DNA of 64,000 bases, taken from assembly GCF_036898095.1 (NCBI RefSeq), contig NC_090731.1:143685716-143749715 (forward strand). Reading direction: 5' to 3'. The DNA comes from Palaemon carinicauda. Its lineage: Eukaryota > Arthropoda > Malacostraca > Decapoda > Palaemonidae. This document shows, piece after piece, positions 43,441-53,387 of the stretch. Each line of letters starts with the position of its first letter. Position 1 is the first letter of the stretch. The translations under genes were made by a program, and so were the position numbers. The notes under the pieces are model-generated. The model was given only the letters and a program-made list of their open reading frames with translations. It was not told where the DNA came from and did no database searches.

Positions 43441-45397
43441 GCTTTACTGCTGTGATAGCTACTGCTGTGGCAGTGATTGTGGGTGAACGGTCTCACTGAC
43501 ACTTATCACTACCACCTTTAACCAGGTAAGGGTAGGGTTTACCCTGCACTTGAAGCCACCCAACTCCACTGGGAGGAAGTTACGGAGCTCACTCGACAAT
43601 TGATTCTCCAGGCCTCGGTCAGCTCGACCTCAATATACTGATATACTGGTAGCTGATAATGGTCCCACCAGGGATCAATTAATTATTACACCATTTAGGA
43701 AGTAGAATGTATCCATCTTCTTGGTCTTTTTCATAGGATTCTCTGGTGTGGGCTCAAGTCACATGGTGTCCCATTCTGGTAGATCTCAAGGTCTCCAGAA
43801 AGAGAGACTATCTACAATTAGATTTGTAGAGAACATGTCTCTCCAACCAAAGCACTTCTCAGTGGATCACAGACTTCTTTGCTTGTTTCTGCATAAGAAG
43901 CCCCTCAGTAGAATTTGGATCCTCTCTCCCCAGACAAACAATACATTCACAAATTAAGCTTCAAGCAGCCTTACCTACCCTGGAACTTAGGTTTCGGGGA
44001 GGGATGATTCTTAACCTCAGGGCAGGGGCGTACACGCCTCCCAGTAACCTGAGGAGGGTTTCATTGGGTCTTTATCTTAAAACTTTCTTCTTCAGCAAGA
44101 GACTTTGCAAAGACAAGGTTCCTTGGTATTGTGTTGATCCCTCCTCCCTTGGGTATTGGTCCATGCTCATGGGAAGCTTCAAGCATTTTTGCCTATCCTG
44201 GGACTTAGATCTCAGGGGGGGATGGTCCTTGTGCTCAGGGTTTTGATGTGCACACCTACTGCTAACCTGAGGAGGGCATCATAGGGATCTTTCCCTACTT
44301 TTCAGCATCGTCAAGAGAGCAGAAGAGTTTCAGGCTCTTCATGATGTCAAACTTTTGAGGAATGGGGCTCTGTTGCTTTCGTTGTCTCGCAGACTCTTTG
44401 ATGAAAATCAAGTATCATTCAGTCTGGAACATCAGTTTGGGACCTTCTTGATCCTATCTGTATGATTAAGTTGACATAAAGTTGCCTGGTGTCACATCAG
44501 TTAGGACTCGACATCTTGCATAGGAGTGTCACAACCTTCTCATTAGCCCTAGCAGGAACAAGAAGGAAATGTCTAGATGCAAGTACTTGTGGCTTGGCAA
44601 GGCTGTTTGTTTACGGATGTGACTTTAGTCAGTTCGTATCTCTGCTATCCCAAGTAAGTACTCAAAGCCTAGATCTCATCGGTAATCTTCCGTTTTACCT
44701 GTCTGCATGTTTAGAGCTGAAGGTGTCTAGCCACCTTTGCTTCTCTTTACCTTGTGGAAATTGACCACGGACCCTTTGGACCCCTTTGGCATAGGTTCAA
44801 AAGTAGCTGCTTAGTTGTGTAGCCTTTGCAGGATTTGGTATAGTTCCCATCTAAGGAAGTGCATTCAACATAAGCCTAGATGAAATGTTTAAATAATTGG
44901 CTTTTCTACCTCTTTGTTTCTCTTTTGAGGAACATATGATGCTGATGAGTAATGGAGCACCTTGCAGACTACATCTGCCTAGAAGCAACTCCTTCATCCT
45001 ATTGGCAAGGGGTAGGGTGGGACTGTCTTACCAAAGATTTCTCTTTATGTGCCTGGTTTGTCTCTTTTTGTGTCTTAGTACAGTACTGTACTAACTTCCT
45101 TCTAAGCTATTACTGGTTGAGGCCCTAACAGCTTCTACATCCATATGATTGGCTGTTAGGAGGTATTTGGTGTCAACTTTCCCTCTCCCATACGGGACCT
45201 AGAAGGTTGACATAGGTAGGGAAGAAAAAATCCTTCCCGTTTGGTTCTAAGGGACCTAACATGGGCATTGAATGAATCGCCTATTTTAGAGAACGAAGGG
45301 TTTGTGTAAGTGCTGAAGGCTTGAAGCAAATAAAGGAAGATTTTAAAAGTACTGTAATTAATATTTTCCATAGCTATACAAATCCAAGTGCTTCAAA
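43441..45397. other. Degenerate sequence, no supported gene
   Basis: Contains a diverged tandem duplication of 218 bp (AAGCTTCAAG at 43956 and 44174) whose units carry a CCTCAGGGC...CCTGAGG motif like the DIRS-2 leader. Near 45318-45397 a piece resembling a DIRS extremity (ATTTTCCATAGCTATACAAA) precedes the next element. May be remains of another DIRS-like element. Confidence 0.3.
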
Positions 45398-45649
45398 TTG
45401 AATTTGTTCCTACACAGATAGGCTACAAATCCTCTTCCTTTACATAGGAGAATGAATAACAGCAAAGCTGTAATACGACAATTGAAAAGTATAATGAAGT
45501 GTCAACAACCGACTGATAGCAGGGAAGCACCACTGGCTCACTGACAAACCAATTCGATAGCTGCTGTTGGTGAGAACAAATATTCCTGTTGACCGGAGCT
45601 TTGGCAAACATAATTTTCTAATTTTTTCCATAGTTTTTGTGAAAAGTAT

Positions 45650-46684
45650 GTTTTTTATGGAGATTTTGGCAGAGGTTCTGTTCCTTCTTGAGTGAGAGAA
45701 GTGATCCTTGCCTCTCAAGCTTGAGAAGTGATCCTTGCCTCTCAAGCTTGAGAAGTGATCCTTGCCTCTCAAGCTTTTCCTGTAGAGGATTTGAGTGCAG
45801 CCAAAGACTTCTTGTAATGAGTGTTTGTTGTGGTAGCCTTTTGGATGCATTCCTGTCGGTTGATCTATGGGACTGGAATTTGATACCCGTTCAAGATTTT
45901 AAAGGTCATCTTTCAAGGGAGAGCTTTCTTCATTAGGAAACGGTATCACTTAGGCTTTGGAGTCTTCCTTGAGCCCACTACTTCCTTCTCCCCTATCCCG
46001 TCGGCTCCTCCAGAGGCCGTTTGGTTGAGAGGATTGCCCTTTTTTTTCTTGACAAGCCTCGAGGTAGGGAGTCATTCCCATTTCTCCTTGGGAAACGAGA
46101 GTCTTCCACCTCAAGAGCTTTTTATTTCACATTGATATGTGCAGTGTGGCCCTCATAGGACTGATGTTTTCTCAGGGAGTGGCTGGTGCAGGCATTTTCT
46201 TCAAGGTCTCCCCCCACCTCTGCAGGAGCAGTTGCAGATCCTATCAGATAGGTCATTGGCTCCTTTGGGACCACGACACTGCCTTCTTCGTCTCTTGACT
46301 TTCTCAGAGACCTTTTTGGTATACTTGTCTCCCAGGCACTCTTCCCTTGGAAGTGCTAGTATTCACCTGCGTTTCAGAGGATCTCGCCCATGCAAGGACC
46401 TGCGAGCTACTACAAGAACTTCTAGAATTGACCTTTCTACTCTCGCCTCAATCCAGGGCTCCTCATGCAAACGTGCTTCATGTGGATGCGCTTTGTCCAG
46501 GTGCCTCATCCAGGAGTTCCTCTTGCAGAAGACGTGCCTCTTCAAGTCTTGTTTCTCCTAGAAGTAATTCTTCCAAGGAACCTCACCAGACGTGTCTTCC
46601 AGGCGCGCTGCCCCAGGAGCATCCTTTCTACAAGCTTGTCTACCAAACAAGTGCCCCACTCCTATACACGCCCCGTCAGAAGCA
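45650..46684 (+). pseudogene. gag: DIRS-6 gag-like fragment, 5' part
   Basis: Broken plus-strand frames including a Ser/Arg-rich stretch (SRSSSCRRRASSSLVS) near 46500, similar in character to the DIRS-1/-2 gags. Context supports gag; sequence alone does not prove it. Confidence 0.35.
45696..45776 (+). repeat. Three perfect 27 bp tandem copies
   Basis: Unit GAGAAGTGATCCTTGCCTCT + CAAGCTT, starting at 45696, 45723 and 45750; nine codons per unit. Confidence 0.9.
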
Positions 46685-47029
46685 CATATGAGGCCTATGC
46701 GAGGAGAATGTACATTCGCCACAAAATGAAAAGTGGAGAAAAACACGTTTAAAGTTTTCAAAATGTAAAATATAGCAACCTTATTTTTGTGTTTACAACA
46801 AAATGTTTTATACAGAAATGAAGCTTGATGTGTGTACTTTTTTATCTTCATAGTTAAAAAAATTAGAATTTTGAATTTTCACTACTAGTAGCTATTAAGT
46901 AGAAAAAGGTAGTTTCTGCTATGACATTTTCACCATTTTGAGACTTACAACACGCCTTTCCACTATTTTTATCATTGATTATCCATATTCCCCATAAATT
47001 ATTATTAGTATTCAATATTATTGTCTTGC

Positions 47030-47105
47030 TACTAGTAGCAATAGTCGCTAGTAGCTACGAGTAGCAATAGTGACTTGTAGCTACTAGTAGCAATAGTGCT
47101 AACGA
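47030..47105. repeat. CTACTAGTAGCAATAGT-type short repeats
   Basis: Four imperfect copies of a 16-20 bp unit containing TAGTAGCAATAGT in the MITE left arm; a related pair sits at 53673-53697 in the right arm. Confidence 0.75.
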
Positions 47106-47134
47106 GTAGGAGAATCGCATCATTCAATTACCAA

Positions 47135-47445
47135 TTTTTAAATATTTAACTTAGCCGGTGAATATATAATAGCTGCTGCTCCACCAGCGCCAACTATCGG
47201 CCAGATACCGCATATGCATGTAAACAAGCCTCAATTCTTCTCTGTCGGCCTTAACGACAAGACGTATCATTACTCGCTGTATAACCTGGAGTTTTTTCAA
47301 CAGACTTGGTGAAGTACTTCATTTTGGTTTGAGCTTTCACAGTGCAGGTGTTTTATCCTCAACTTAAACTCTTGAACTCTTTTTTGGACAGATTTAATTG
47401 TTGATGACTTGGATTGTTTTTTGGACTTTCTTTGACTAATTCAAA
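47135..47445 (+). repeat. DIRS-4 left terminal repeat and leader
   Basis: Compared with the right repeat (inverted), 65 bp are missing between TGCTCCA and CCAGCGCC near 47180; the rest of the repeat (CTATCGGCCAGATACCGCAT) is present. Confidence 0.82.
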
Positions 47446-49940
47446 ATGGCTGACCCTTCTCAGATTCCTAGATTTCGTAAGTGTAATGCTAGGGATTGCA
47501 ATAGGCGTCTTCCAAAGGCCTCTCTCGACCCACATACTGTGTGTTCTAATTGTCGGGGTAAAACCTGTCAATTAGGAGATCGGTGTGAGGAATGCGTGGG
47601 CCTTTCGGAATTCGATTGGCTCGAATATGACAAGTATTCTCGTAAGCTAGAGAGAGATAGGGTGAGGAGGAGTTCCTCTAGATCAGTAGATTTTTCCTCT
47701 CCCCATGCCCCTGAACCTAATCCTTCCCCTGTAGTGGTTGTGCCTGAACCCCCTACTGGCACTCAGGAACCATCAATGCGGGACATGTTACGTGCCATTC
47801 ATGCTTTGGGTGAAAGAGTTGAGTCGTTAGCAACAGATCGTAATCAACTCATGGCTGACGTTAAAGAGCTAAAGTGTCAAAGTGCCACAGCGGAAAATCG
47901 TGGGAAAGTGATTAGTGCGCAAAGTGTTTTCAGTGTTGCGACCGAGGGTTCGTCTGTTCGTGCCTGTCGTTCGCCTAGTCCGAGACCTCTTGCAAGCTCC
48001 CAAGCCCAGGGGAGAAGTAATGTCGTACGACTTATGGGTTCGAGAGGCCTTGATCAGCGAACAGACGTTCCCTCTATGGTAACAGGCGTGTCTCATCAAG
48101 ACCGCCCCTACCATAAGACGAGAGAGACCATTTTCTCCTCGTCATCCGAAGGCTTTTCGCATAAGAAACCGTGGAGCAAGGTTTCAAGGCCCTTGAAGCG
48201 AAAGTCGGTCCCTTCAGGACAGGTCCAGCGTCCTGGTTGTAGCCATTGGGACAGCTCTGACCCTTTGCAGTCATCGGAAGACTGCTCGCCGCCTAAGCAG
48301 CAACGTTACACAGGCTCAGAGAGTCTTGGTGTAGGCAAGGTTGTGCAGTCTCAGACGTTACCCCCGTCTTTTACCGCACCCATTCCCGTTGATCCTAAAT
48401 GGGTTGTACTGCAAGACATGCAGATCAAGCTCGCCTCCCTTATGGAAGACTATTCTGCTGAAAAGGTTCACGATGATCCTCGCCGCTTAGCTAATCGAGA
48501 TCCTGGCCTTCAGCCGCCAAAACAAGCCTTTGCTCGTCCTGTTGACGTTGGCGTTACTAAGTCACGTCAATCACGCTTTGTAGAGCCTCACTCGATGCAG
48601 TCACGTGTTGACTTTCAGCCGCATATGGACGTTCAGCCACTTCCTAATGCTCTTGTTGACGTTCAGGACGTTCGCCAACCAGCGGAGTTGACTTGTTTTG
48701 ACGCTGAGCGTCAAACACCGCAGTCTAGAGTTGTTTTGACTGCTCAGTCTAGGCAGTCAAAACAATCTCGAGTTGACGTCGAGCGTCCTCCCGCTCCTGT
48801 TGTTGTTGACAGTCAGGCTGTTAAGCAGTTACATGACGTAGCGTCCTGGACTGCTACTGATGCACCAGTGCGTGTGGACTCTGCGTGTCAAGCATTGCCA
48901 ACCCCTTTGCTTGTTACTCAGCAGTTGTCGGATGAAGATCCTTCAGATGAGGACGTTGCTGACCCTCATCATGATGATCATCCTTCGGATGTAGACGAAC
49001 CTAGAACGGTTCCTCCTTCGATGGACTTTAAGAAAGTCATGTTAATTTTCAAGGAGCTTTTTCCCGATCACTTTGTTACCGTTGCTCCTCGTTCGCCACC
49101 GTCTGAGTTTGCTCTAGGCTTACCTGCTAACATGCCAGCCTTTACTAAGCTAGTGCTTTCTCGCTCTTCCAAGAGAGCTTTACGACTTTTAGGCGACTGG
49201 TTGGATACCAGGAGGAGTTTGGGGAAGACGGCCTTTGCCTTCCCTCCGTCAAAGCTCTCGTCTAGATCGAGCGTCTGGTATGCCACGGGAGAAGTTCTCG
49301 GCTTGGGAGTCCCTGCCTCTGCCCAGGGTGACTTCTCAAGCCTCGTAGACTCTCCCCGCCGCCTAGCCATGAGACGCTCGAAGATTAGTTGGTCCTCCTC
49401 GGACCTTGACCATCTGCTGAAAGGCGTATACAGGGCCTTTGAAGTTTTCAACTTCCTTGACTGGTCATTAGGAGCTTTAAGTAGGAAAATCTTGTCTGCT
49501 GACAGAGATGTTTCCTTGCTTATAATGTCATGTACAGTATGGATAAAGCCATCCGCGATGGTTCCAATGAGCTCGCCTCCTCTTTTACGTCAGGAGTCTT
49601 AAAGAAGCGAGAGTCCCTTTGCTCTTTTCTTTCGGCAGGAGTTACTCCCTGTCAGAGATCAGAACTGCTCTTTGTTCCCTTATCAACGTCTTTGTTTCCG
49701 CAACAATTGGTTAAGGACATAGCTTCTTCGCTTGTGCAGAAGGACACCCATGACTTGATGGCGTCCTCTGCTCGCAAAGGGACTCCTTCTACATCCTTTG
49801 CTGTAAGACCCAGGATCGAGACTCCGGCATCCAGATTTATCCCGCCCTTTCGTGGCAGAGCTCCCAGCAGGGGAAGTGCTCGTGCCGAGGGAAAGAGAGG
49901 TAAGAAGAGAGGAGCCAAGTCCTCACGTGGCAGAGTCTGA
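47446..49940 (+). pseudogene. gag: DIRS-4 gag-like protein, one 5 bp insertion
   Basis: ATG at 47446 (MADPSQIPRFRKC). Cys/His cluster CNARDC, HTVCSNCRGKTC, DRCEEC at residues 9-50, probably zinc-binding. Low-complexity middle with QSRVD repeats and acidic runs (DEDPSDEDVADPHHDD). Predicted helical core from about residue 520 (DFKKVMLIFKELFPDHF). At 49533-49539 the sequence is TACAGTA where DIRS-3 has TA, adding five bases and shifting the frame; the first frame ends at 49602. The original frame's continuation (MDKAIRDGSNEL onward) is read in frame 49530-49940 and ends with the Arg/Gly-rich tail. Apart from this lesion it would be about 825 residues. Confidence 0.87.
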
Positions 49941-51999
49941 CTGCCCACAGCCTCAGACAGCGGTAGGAGCCAGATTGAAGAACTTCTGGCAGGCCTGGGA
50001 GAAGAGGGGCGCAGACCAACAGTCTGTTCGGTTGCTCAGAGAGGGGTACAAAATTCCGTTTGTACGCAAACCTCCTCTAGTGACAACTCCCATTGACCTC
50101 TCTCCCAGGTACCGAGAGGAGTCAAAGAGACAAGCCCTAAACCTAGAAGTGTCTCTGTTGCTAGAGAAGGGAGCGGTGGTGAAAGTCTTGGACCTTCAAT
50201 CACCGGGGTTTTACAACCGTCTCTTCCTAGTCCCAAAGAAGACAGGAGGTTGGAGACCGGTGCTAGACGACAGTGCGCTCAACGTGTTTGTTACGAAAAC
50301 AAAGTTCACTATGGAGACCACGAAGTCAGTCTTAGCAGCGGTCAGAAAGGGAGACTGGATGGTCTCTCTCGACCTACGAGATGCGTACTTCCACATTCCT
50401 ATACACCCAGATTCCCAACCGTTTCTGAGGTTTGTTTTCAGGAATGTGGTATACCAGTTTCGGGCCCTGTGCTTTGGCCTCAGTCCTGCTCCTCTCGTGT
50501 TTACGAGGCTCATGAGGAATGTGGCAAAATTCCTCCATTTATCGGGAATCCGAGCCTCCCTGTACTTGGACGACTGGCTTCTCAGGGCTTCGTCCAGTCA
50601 TCGCTGTCTGCAGGATCTTCATTGGACGTTGGATCTGACCAAGGAATTGGGACTTTTGGTCAACCTAGAAAAGTCCCAGCTGATTCCATCCCAAACTATA
50701 CTATATTTAGGGATGGAGATTCGCAGTCCAGTTTTTCGGGCTTTTCCGTCTGCCACCCGAATAGATCAAGCCCTGCTCAAAGTCCAACTAATGTTGAAGA
50801 GAGAATGGTGCTCAGTCAGGAATTGGATGAGTCTAGTAGGAACTCTATCATCCCTGGAGCAGTTTGTCTCGCTAGGAAGACTACACCTTCGGCCTCTCCA
50901 GTTCCATCTAGCCTTTCACTGGAACAAGGACAAGACGTTAGAGACGGTCTCAATCCCGGTCTCCGAACCAGTAAAGGCATGCCTGAAATGGTGGAACAAC
51001 AATATCAGTCTGAGAGAGGGACTTTCCCTAGCAGTTCAGAACCCAAACCACGTATTATTCTCAGACGCGTCGGATTTGGGTTGGGGTGCGACCCTGGACG
51101 GTCGGGAATGCTCAGGTCTGTGGACCTCAAGTCAGAGGAGCATGCACATCAACGGCAAGGAGCTTTTGGCAGTCCACTTGGCCTTGATGAATTTCGAAAG
51201 TCTCCTTCGAAACAAAGTGGTAGAGATCAACTCCGACAATACCACAGCTTTGGCGTACATCTCCAAGCAAGGAGGTACACACTCCCTCACGCTGTACGAG
51301 ATCGCAAGGGACCTGCTCATTTGGTCAAGAGATCGAGGCATCTCCCTGTTAACGAGGTTTATCCAGGGCGACTTGAACGTCTTGGCAGACTGTCTCAGTC
51401 GGAGGGGTCAGGTAATTCCCACGGAATGGACCCTCCACAAGGACGTGTGCAAGAGTCTTTGGGCGACTTGGGGTCAACCCACCATAGACCTCTTTGCCAC
51501 CTCGATGACCAAGAGGCTTCCAATCTATTGCTCTCCAGTCCCAGACCCAGCAGCAATACACATAGACGCATTTCTCCTAGATTGGTCTCATCTGGACTTA
51601 TATGCATTCCCACCATTCAAGATTGTCAACAAGGTACTGCAGAAGTTCGCCTCTCACGAAGGGACAAGGTTGACGTTGGTTGCTCCCCTCTGGCCCGCGA
51701 GAGAGTGGTTCACCGAGGTACTTCGATGGCTGGTAGACTTTCCAAGAAGTCTTCCTCTAAGGGTAGATCTGTTACGTCAGCCCCACGTAAAGAATGTCCA
51801 TCAAAGCCTCCCCGCTCTTCGTCTGACTGCCTTCAGACTATCGAAAGACTCTCAAGAGCTCGAGGCTTTTCGAAGGAGGCAGCCAGTGCGATTGCAAGAG
51901 CGAGGAGAGCTTCTACCATTAGAGTATACCAGTCGAAGTGGGAAGTCTTTCGAGACTGGTGCAAGTCAGCATCTGTGTCCTCGTCCAGTACCTCTGTAG
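49852..51999 (+). CDS. DIRS-4 RT-RNase H-methyltransferase-like polyprotein (intact)
   Basis: 715 codons without stop. The start overlaps gag by 89 bp, conserved in DIRS-3. RT: fingers/palm from about residue 95 (SPGFYNRLFLVPKKTGGW), first catalytic Asp in VSLDLRDAYFHIPI (174-177), YLDD at 238-241. RNase H: D405 (FSDASDLGWG), E437 (INGKELL), D462 (NSDNTTALAY), D513 (LADCLSR). Methyltransferase-like region 541-620: PTIDLFATS, YCSPVPDP, LYAFPPF, VAPLWPAREW. It makes cDNA from element RNA; the role of the last domain is unproven. All catalytic residues expected are present, so the enzyme may be active. How pol is translated relative to gag is not visible. Confidence 0.9.
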   Translation: MAELPAGEVLVPREREVRREEPSPHVAESDCPQPQTAVGARLKNFWQAWEKRGADQQSVRLLREGYKIPFVRKPPLVTTPIDLSPRYREESKRQALNLEVSLLLEKGAVVKVLDLQSPGFYNRLFLVPKKTGGWRPVLDDSALNVFVTKTKFTMETTKSVLAAVRKGDWMVSLDLRDAYFHIPIHPDSQPFLRFVFRNVVYQFRALCFGLSPAPLVFTRLMRNVAKFLHLSGIRASLYLDDWLLRASSSHRCLQDLHWTLDLTKELGLLVNLEKSQLIPSQTILYLGMEIRSPVFRAFPSATRIDQALLKVQLMLKREWCSVRNWMSLVGTLSSLEQFVSLGRLHLRPLQFHLAFHWNKDKTLETVSIPVSEPVKACLKWWNNNISLREGLSLAVQNPNHVLFSDASDLGWGATLDGRECSGLWTSSQRSMHINGKELLAVHLALMNFESLLRNKVVEINSDNTTALAYISKQGGTHSLTLYEIARDLLIWSRDRGISLLTRFIQGDLNVLADCLSRRGQVIPTEWTLHKDVCKSLWATWGQPTIDLFATSMTKRLPIYCSPVPDPAAIHIDAFLLDWSHLDLYAFPPFKIVNKVLQKFASHEGTRLTLVAPLWPAREWFTEVLRWLVDFPRSLPLRVDLLRQPHVKNVHQSLPALRLTAFRLSKDSQELEAFRRRQPVRLQERGELLPLEYTSRSGKSFETGASQHLCPRPVPL

Positions 52000-52898
52000 C
52001 CCAAATCGCAGATTTTCTTTTACATCTGAGAAATGTTCGCTCCCTCTCAGCTCCCACGATTAAGGGCTACAGGAGCATGTTGGCTGCGGTCTTTCGGCAT
52101 AGAGGCTTAGATCTTTCCAACAATAAAGATCTCCAAGATCTCCTTAAGTCTTTCGAGACCTCTAAGGAACGTCGTTTGGCAACTCCTGGATGGAACTTAG
52201 ACGTGGTCCTAAGGTTCCTCATGTCAGACAGGTTTGAGCCATTACATTCAGCCTCCCTGAAGGATCTCACCCTCAAGACACTTTTCCTAGTGTGCTTGGC
52301 TTCGGCTAAAAGGGTCAGTGAACTTCATGCCTTCAGTAAGAACATCGGCTTTTCTACAGAAAAAGCCACTTGTTCACTTCAACTTGGTTTCCTGGCCAAA
52401 AATGAACTGCCTTCTCGTCCTTGGCCTAAATCTTTTGATATTCCTTGCTTATCAGAGATCGTAGGCAACGAACTGGAAAGAGTGTTATGTCCTGTTAGAG
52501 CTCTTAAGTTCTATTTAGCTCGTACTAAGTCCTTACGAGGTAGATCTGAGGCATTATGGTGCTCAGTTAAGAAACCATCATTGCCTATGTCAAAGAATGC
52601 TTTGTCATATTTTATAAGATTTTTAATACGAGGAGCTCATTCTCACTTGAATGAGAAAGACCGATGTTTGCTTAAGGTTAAGACGCACGAAGTAAGAGCT
52701 ATAGCAACCTCCGTGGCCTTCAAGCAAAATAGATCTCTGCAAAGTATTATGGACGCGACTTTTTGGAGAAGCAAGTCAGTGTTCGCGTCATTTTACTTAA
52801 AAGATGTCCAGACTCTTTACGAGGACTGCTACACACTGGGTCCATTCGTTGCAGCGAGTGCAGTAGTGGGTGAGGGTTCTACCACTACATTACCCTAA
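50250..52898 (+). CDS. DIRS-4 tyrosine recombinase (intact); frame open upstream through pol
   Basis: The recombinase is the last 353 codons (about 51837-52898). Core-binding domain: TIERLSRARGF, RVYQSKWEVFRDW. Catalytic tetrad by position in the 882-codon frame: R688 (LASAKRVSELHAF), H813 and R816 (KTHEVRAIA), Y849 (FASFYLKD). It integrates the circular cDNA by site-type recombination in place of a DDE integrase. The same frame is open for a further 529 codons upstream over the pol gene; that part is not recombinase-like. The true start is unknown. The first ATG at 50250 is simply the left limit of the open frame. Confidence 0.88.
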   Translation: METGARRQCAQRVCYENKVHYGDHEVSLSSGQKGRLDGLSRPTRCVLPHSYTPRFPTVSEVCFQECGIPVSGPVLWPQSCSSRVYEAHEECGKIPPFIGNPSLPVLGRLASQGFVQSSLSAGSSLDVGSDQGIGTFGQPRKVPADSIPNYTIFRDGDSQSSFSGFSVCHPNRSSPAQSPTNVEERMVLSQELDESSRNSIIPGAVCLARKTTPSASPVPSSLSLEQGQDVRDGLNPGLRTSKGMPEMVEQQYQSERGTFPSSSEPKPRIILRRVGFGLGCDPGRSGMLRSVDLKSEEHAHQRQGAFGSPLGLDEFRKSPSKQSGRDQLRQYHSFGVHLQARRYTLPHAVRDRKGPAHLVKRSRHLPVNEVYPGRLERLGRLSQSEGSGNSHGMDPPQGRVQESLGDLGSTHHRPLCHLDDQEASNLLLSSPRPSSNTHRRISPRLVSSGLICIPTIQDCQQGTAEVRLSRRDKVDVGCSPLARERVVHRGTSMAGRLSKKSSSKGRSVTSAPRKECPSKPPRSSSDCLQTIERLSRARGFSKEAASAIARARRASTIRVYQSKWEVFRDWCKSASVSSSSTSVAQIADFLLHLRNVRSLSAPTIKGYRSMLAAVFRHRGLDLSNNKDLQDLLKSFETSKERRLATPGWNLDVVLRFLMSDRFEPLHSASLKDLTLKTLFLVCLASAKRVSELHAFSKNIGFSTEKATCSLQLGFLAKNELPSRPWPKSFDIPCLSEIVGNELERVLCPVRALKFYLARTKSLRGRSEALWCSVKKPSLPMSKNALSYFIRFLIRGAHSHLNEKDRCLLKVKTHEVRAIATSVAFKQNRSLQSIMDATFWRSKSVFASFYLKDVQTLYEDCYTLGPFVAASAVVGEGSTTTLP

Positions 52899-53291
52899 TT
52901 CCAATATCCTTTTTAATCTGTCTCTTGAAATGTTTTTAATATTGTCTTTTGGGTTGTACGGAAGGCTAAGAAGCCTTTCGCATCCTGGTTGATTTGGCGG
53001 GTGGTCAAAGTCATTTATTTGAGAGCGCCCAGATTAGGGGTTTGATGAGGTCCTGTTGTATGGGTTGCAGCCCTTGATACTTCAGCTCCTGGGAGTCTGT
53101 CAGCATCCTAAGAGGATCGCTGGGCTTCGTGAGGAAGACAGACTTACAAGGCAGAGTAATCGTCTAAGTCAACTTCCTTACCAGGTACCTATATATTTGG
53201 GTTTTGTTATATTATAACTGTCAAAAACTCTAAGCATATACGCTGTAAACTTAATTAACTCTGGTCTCTACCCACCACCTTGGGTGTGAAT
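52899..53291 (+). other. DIRS-4 3' untranslated region
   Basis: Similar to 13777-14167 of DIRS-3; no coding frame. Confidence 0.6.
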
Positions 53292-53387
53292 CAGCTATTA
53301 TATATTCACCGGCTAAGTTAAATATTTAAAAATGATATTTTAATTATAAAATAAATTTTTGAATATACTTACCCGGTGAATATATAA
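53292..53387 (+). repeat. DIRS-4 internal complementary region (bipartite)
   Basis: 53292-53332 is the complement of the left extremity (47135-47175). 53333-53387 is the complement of the right extremity (53569-53623). The halves abut. Confidence 0.9.
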
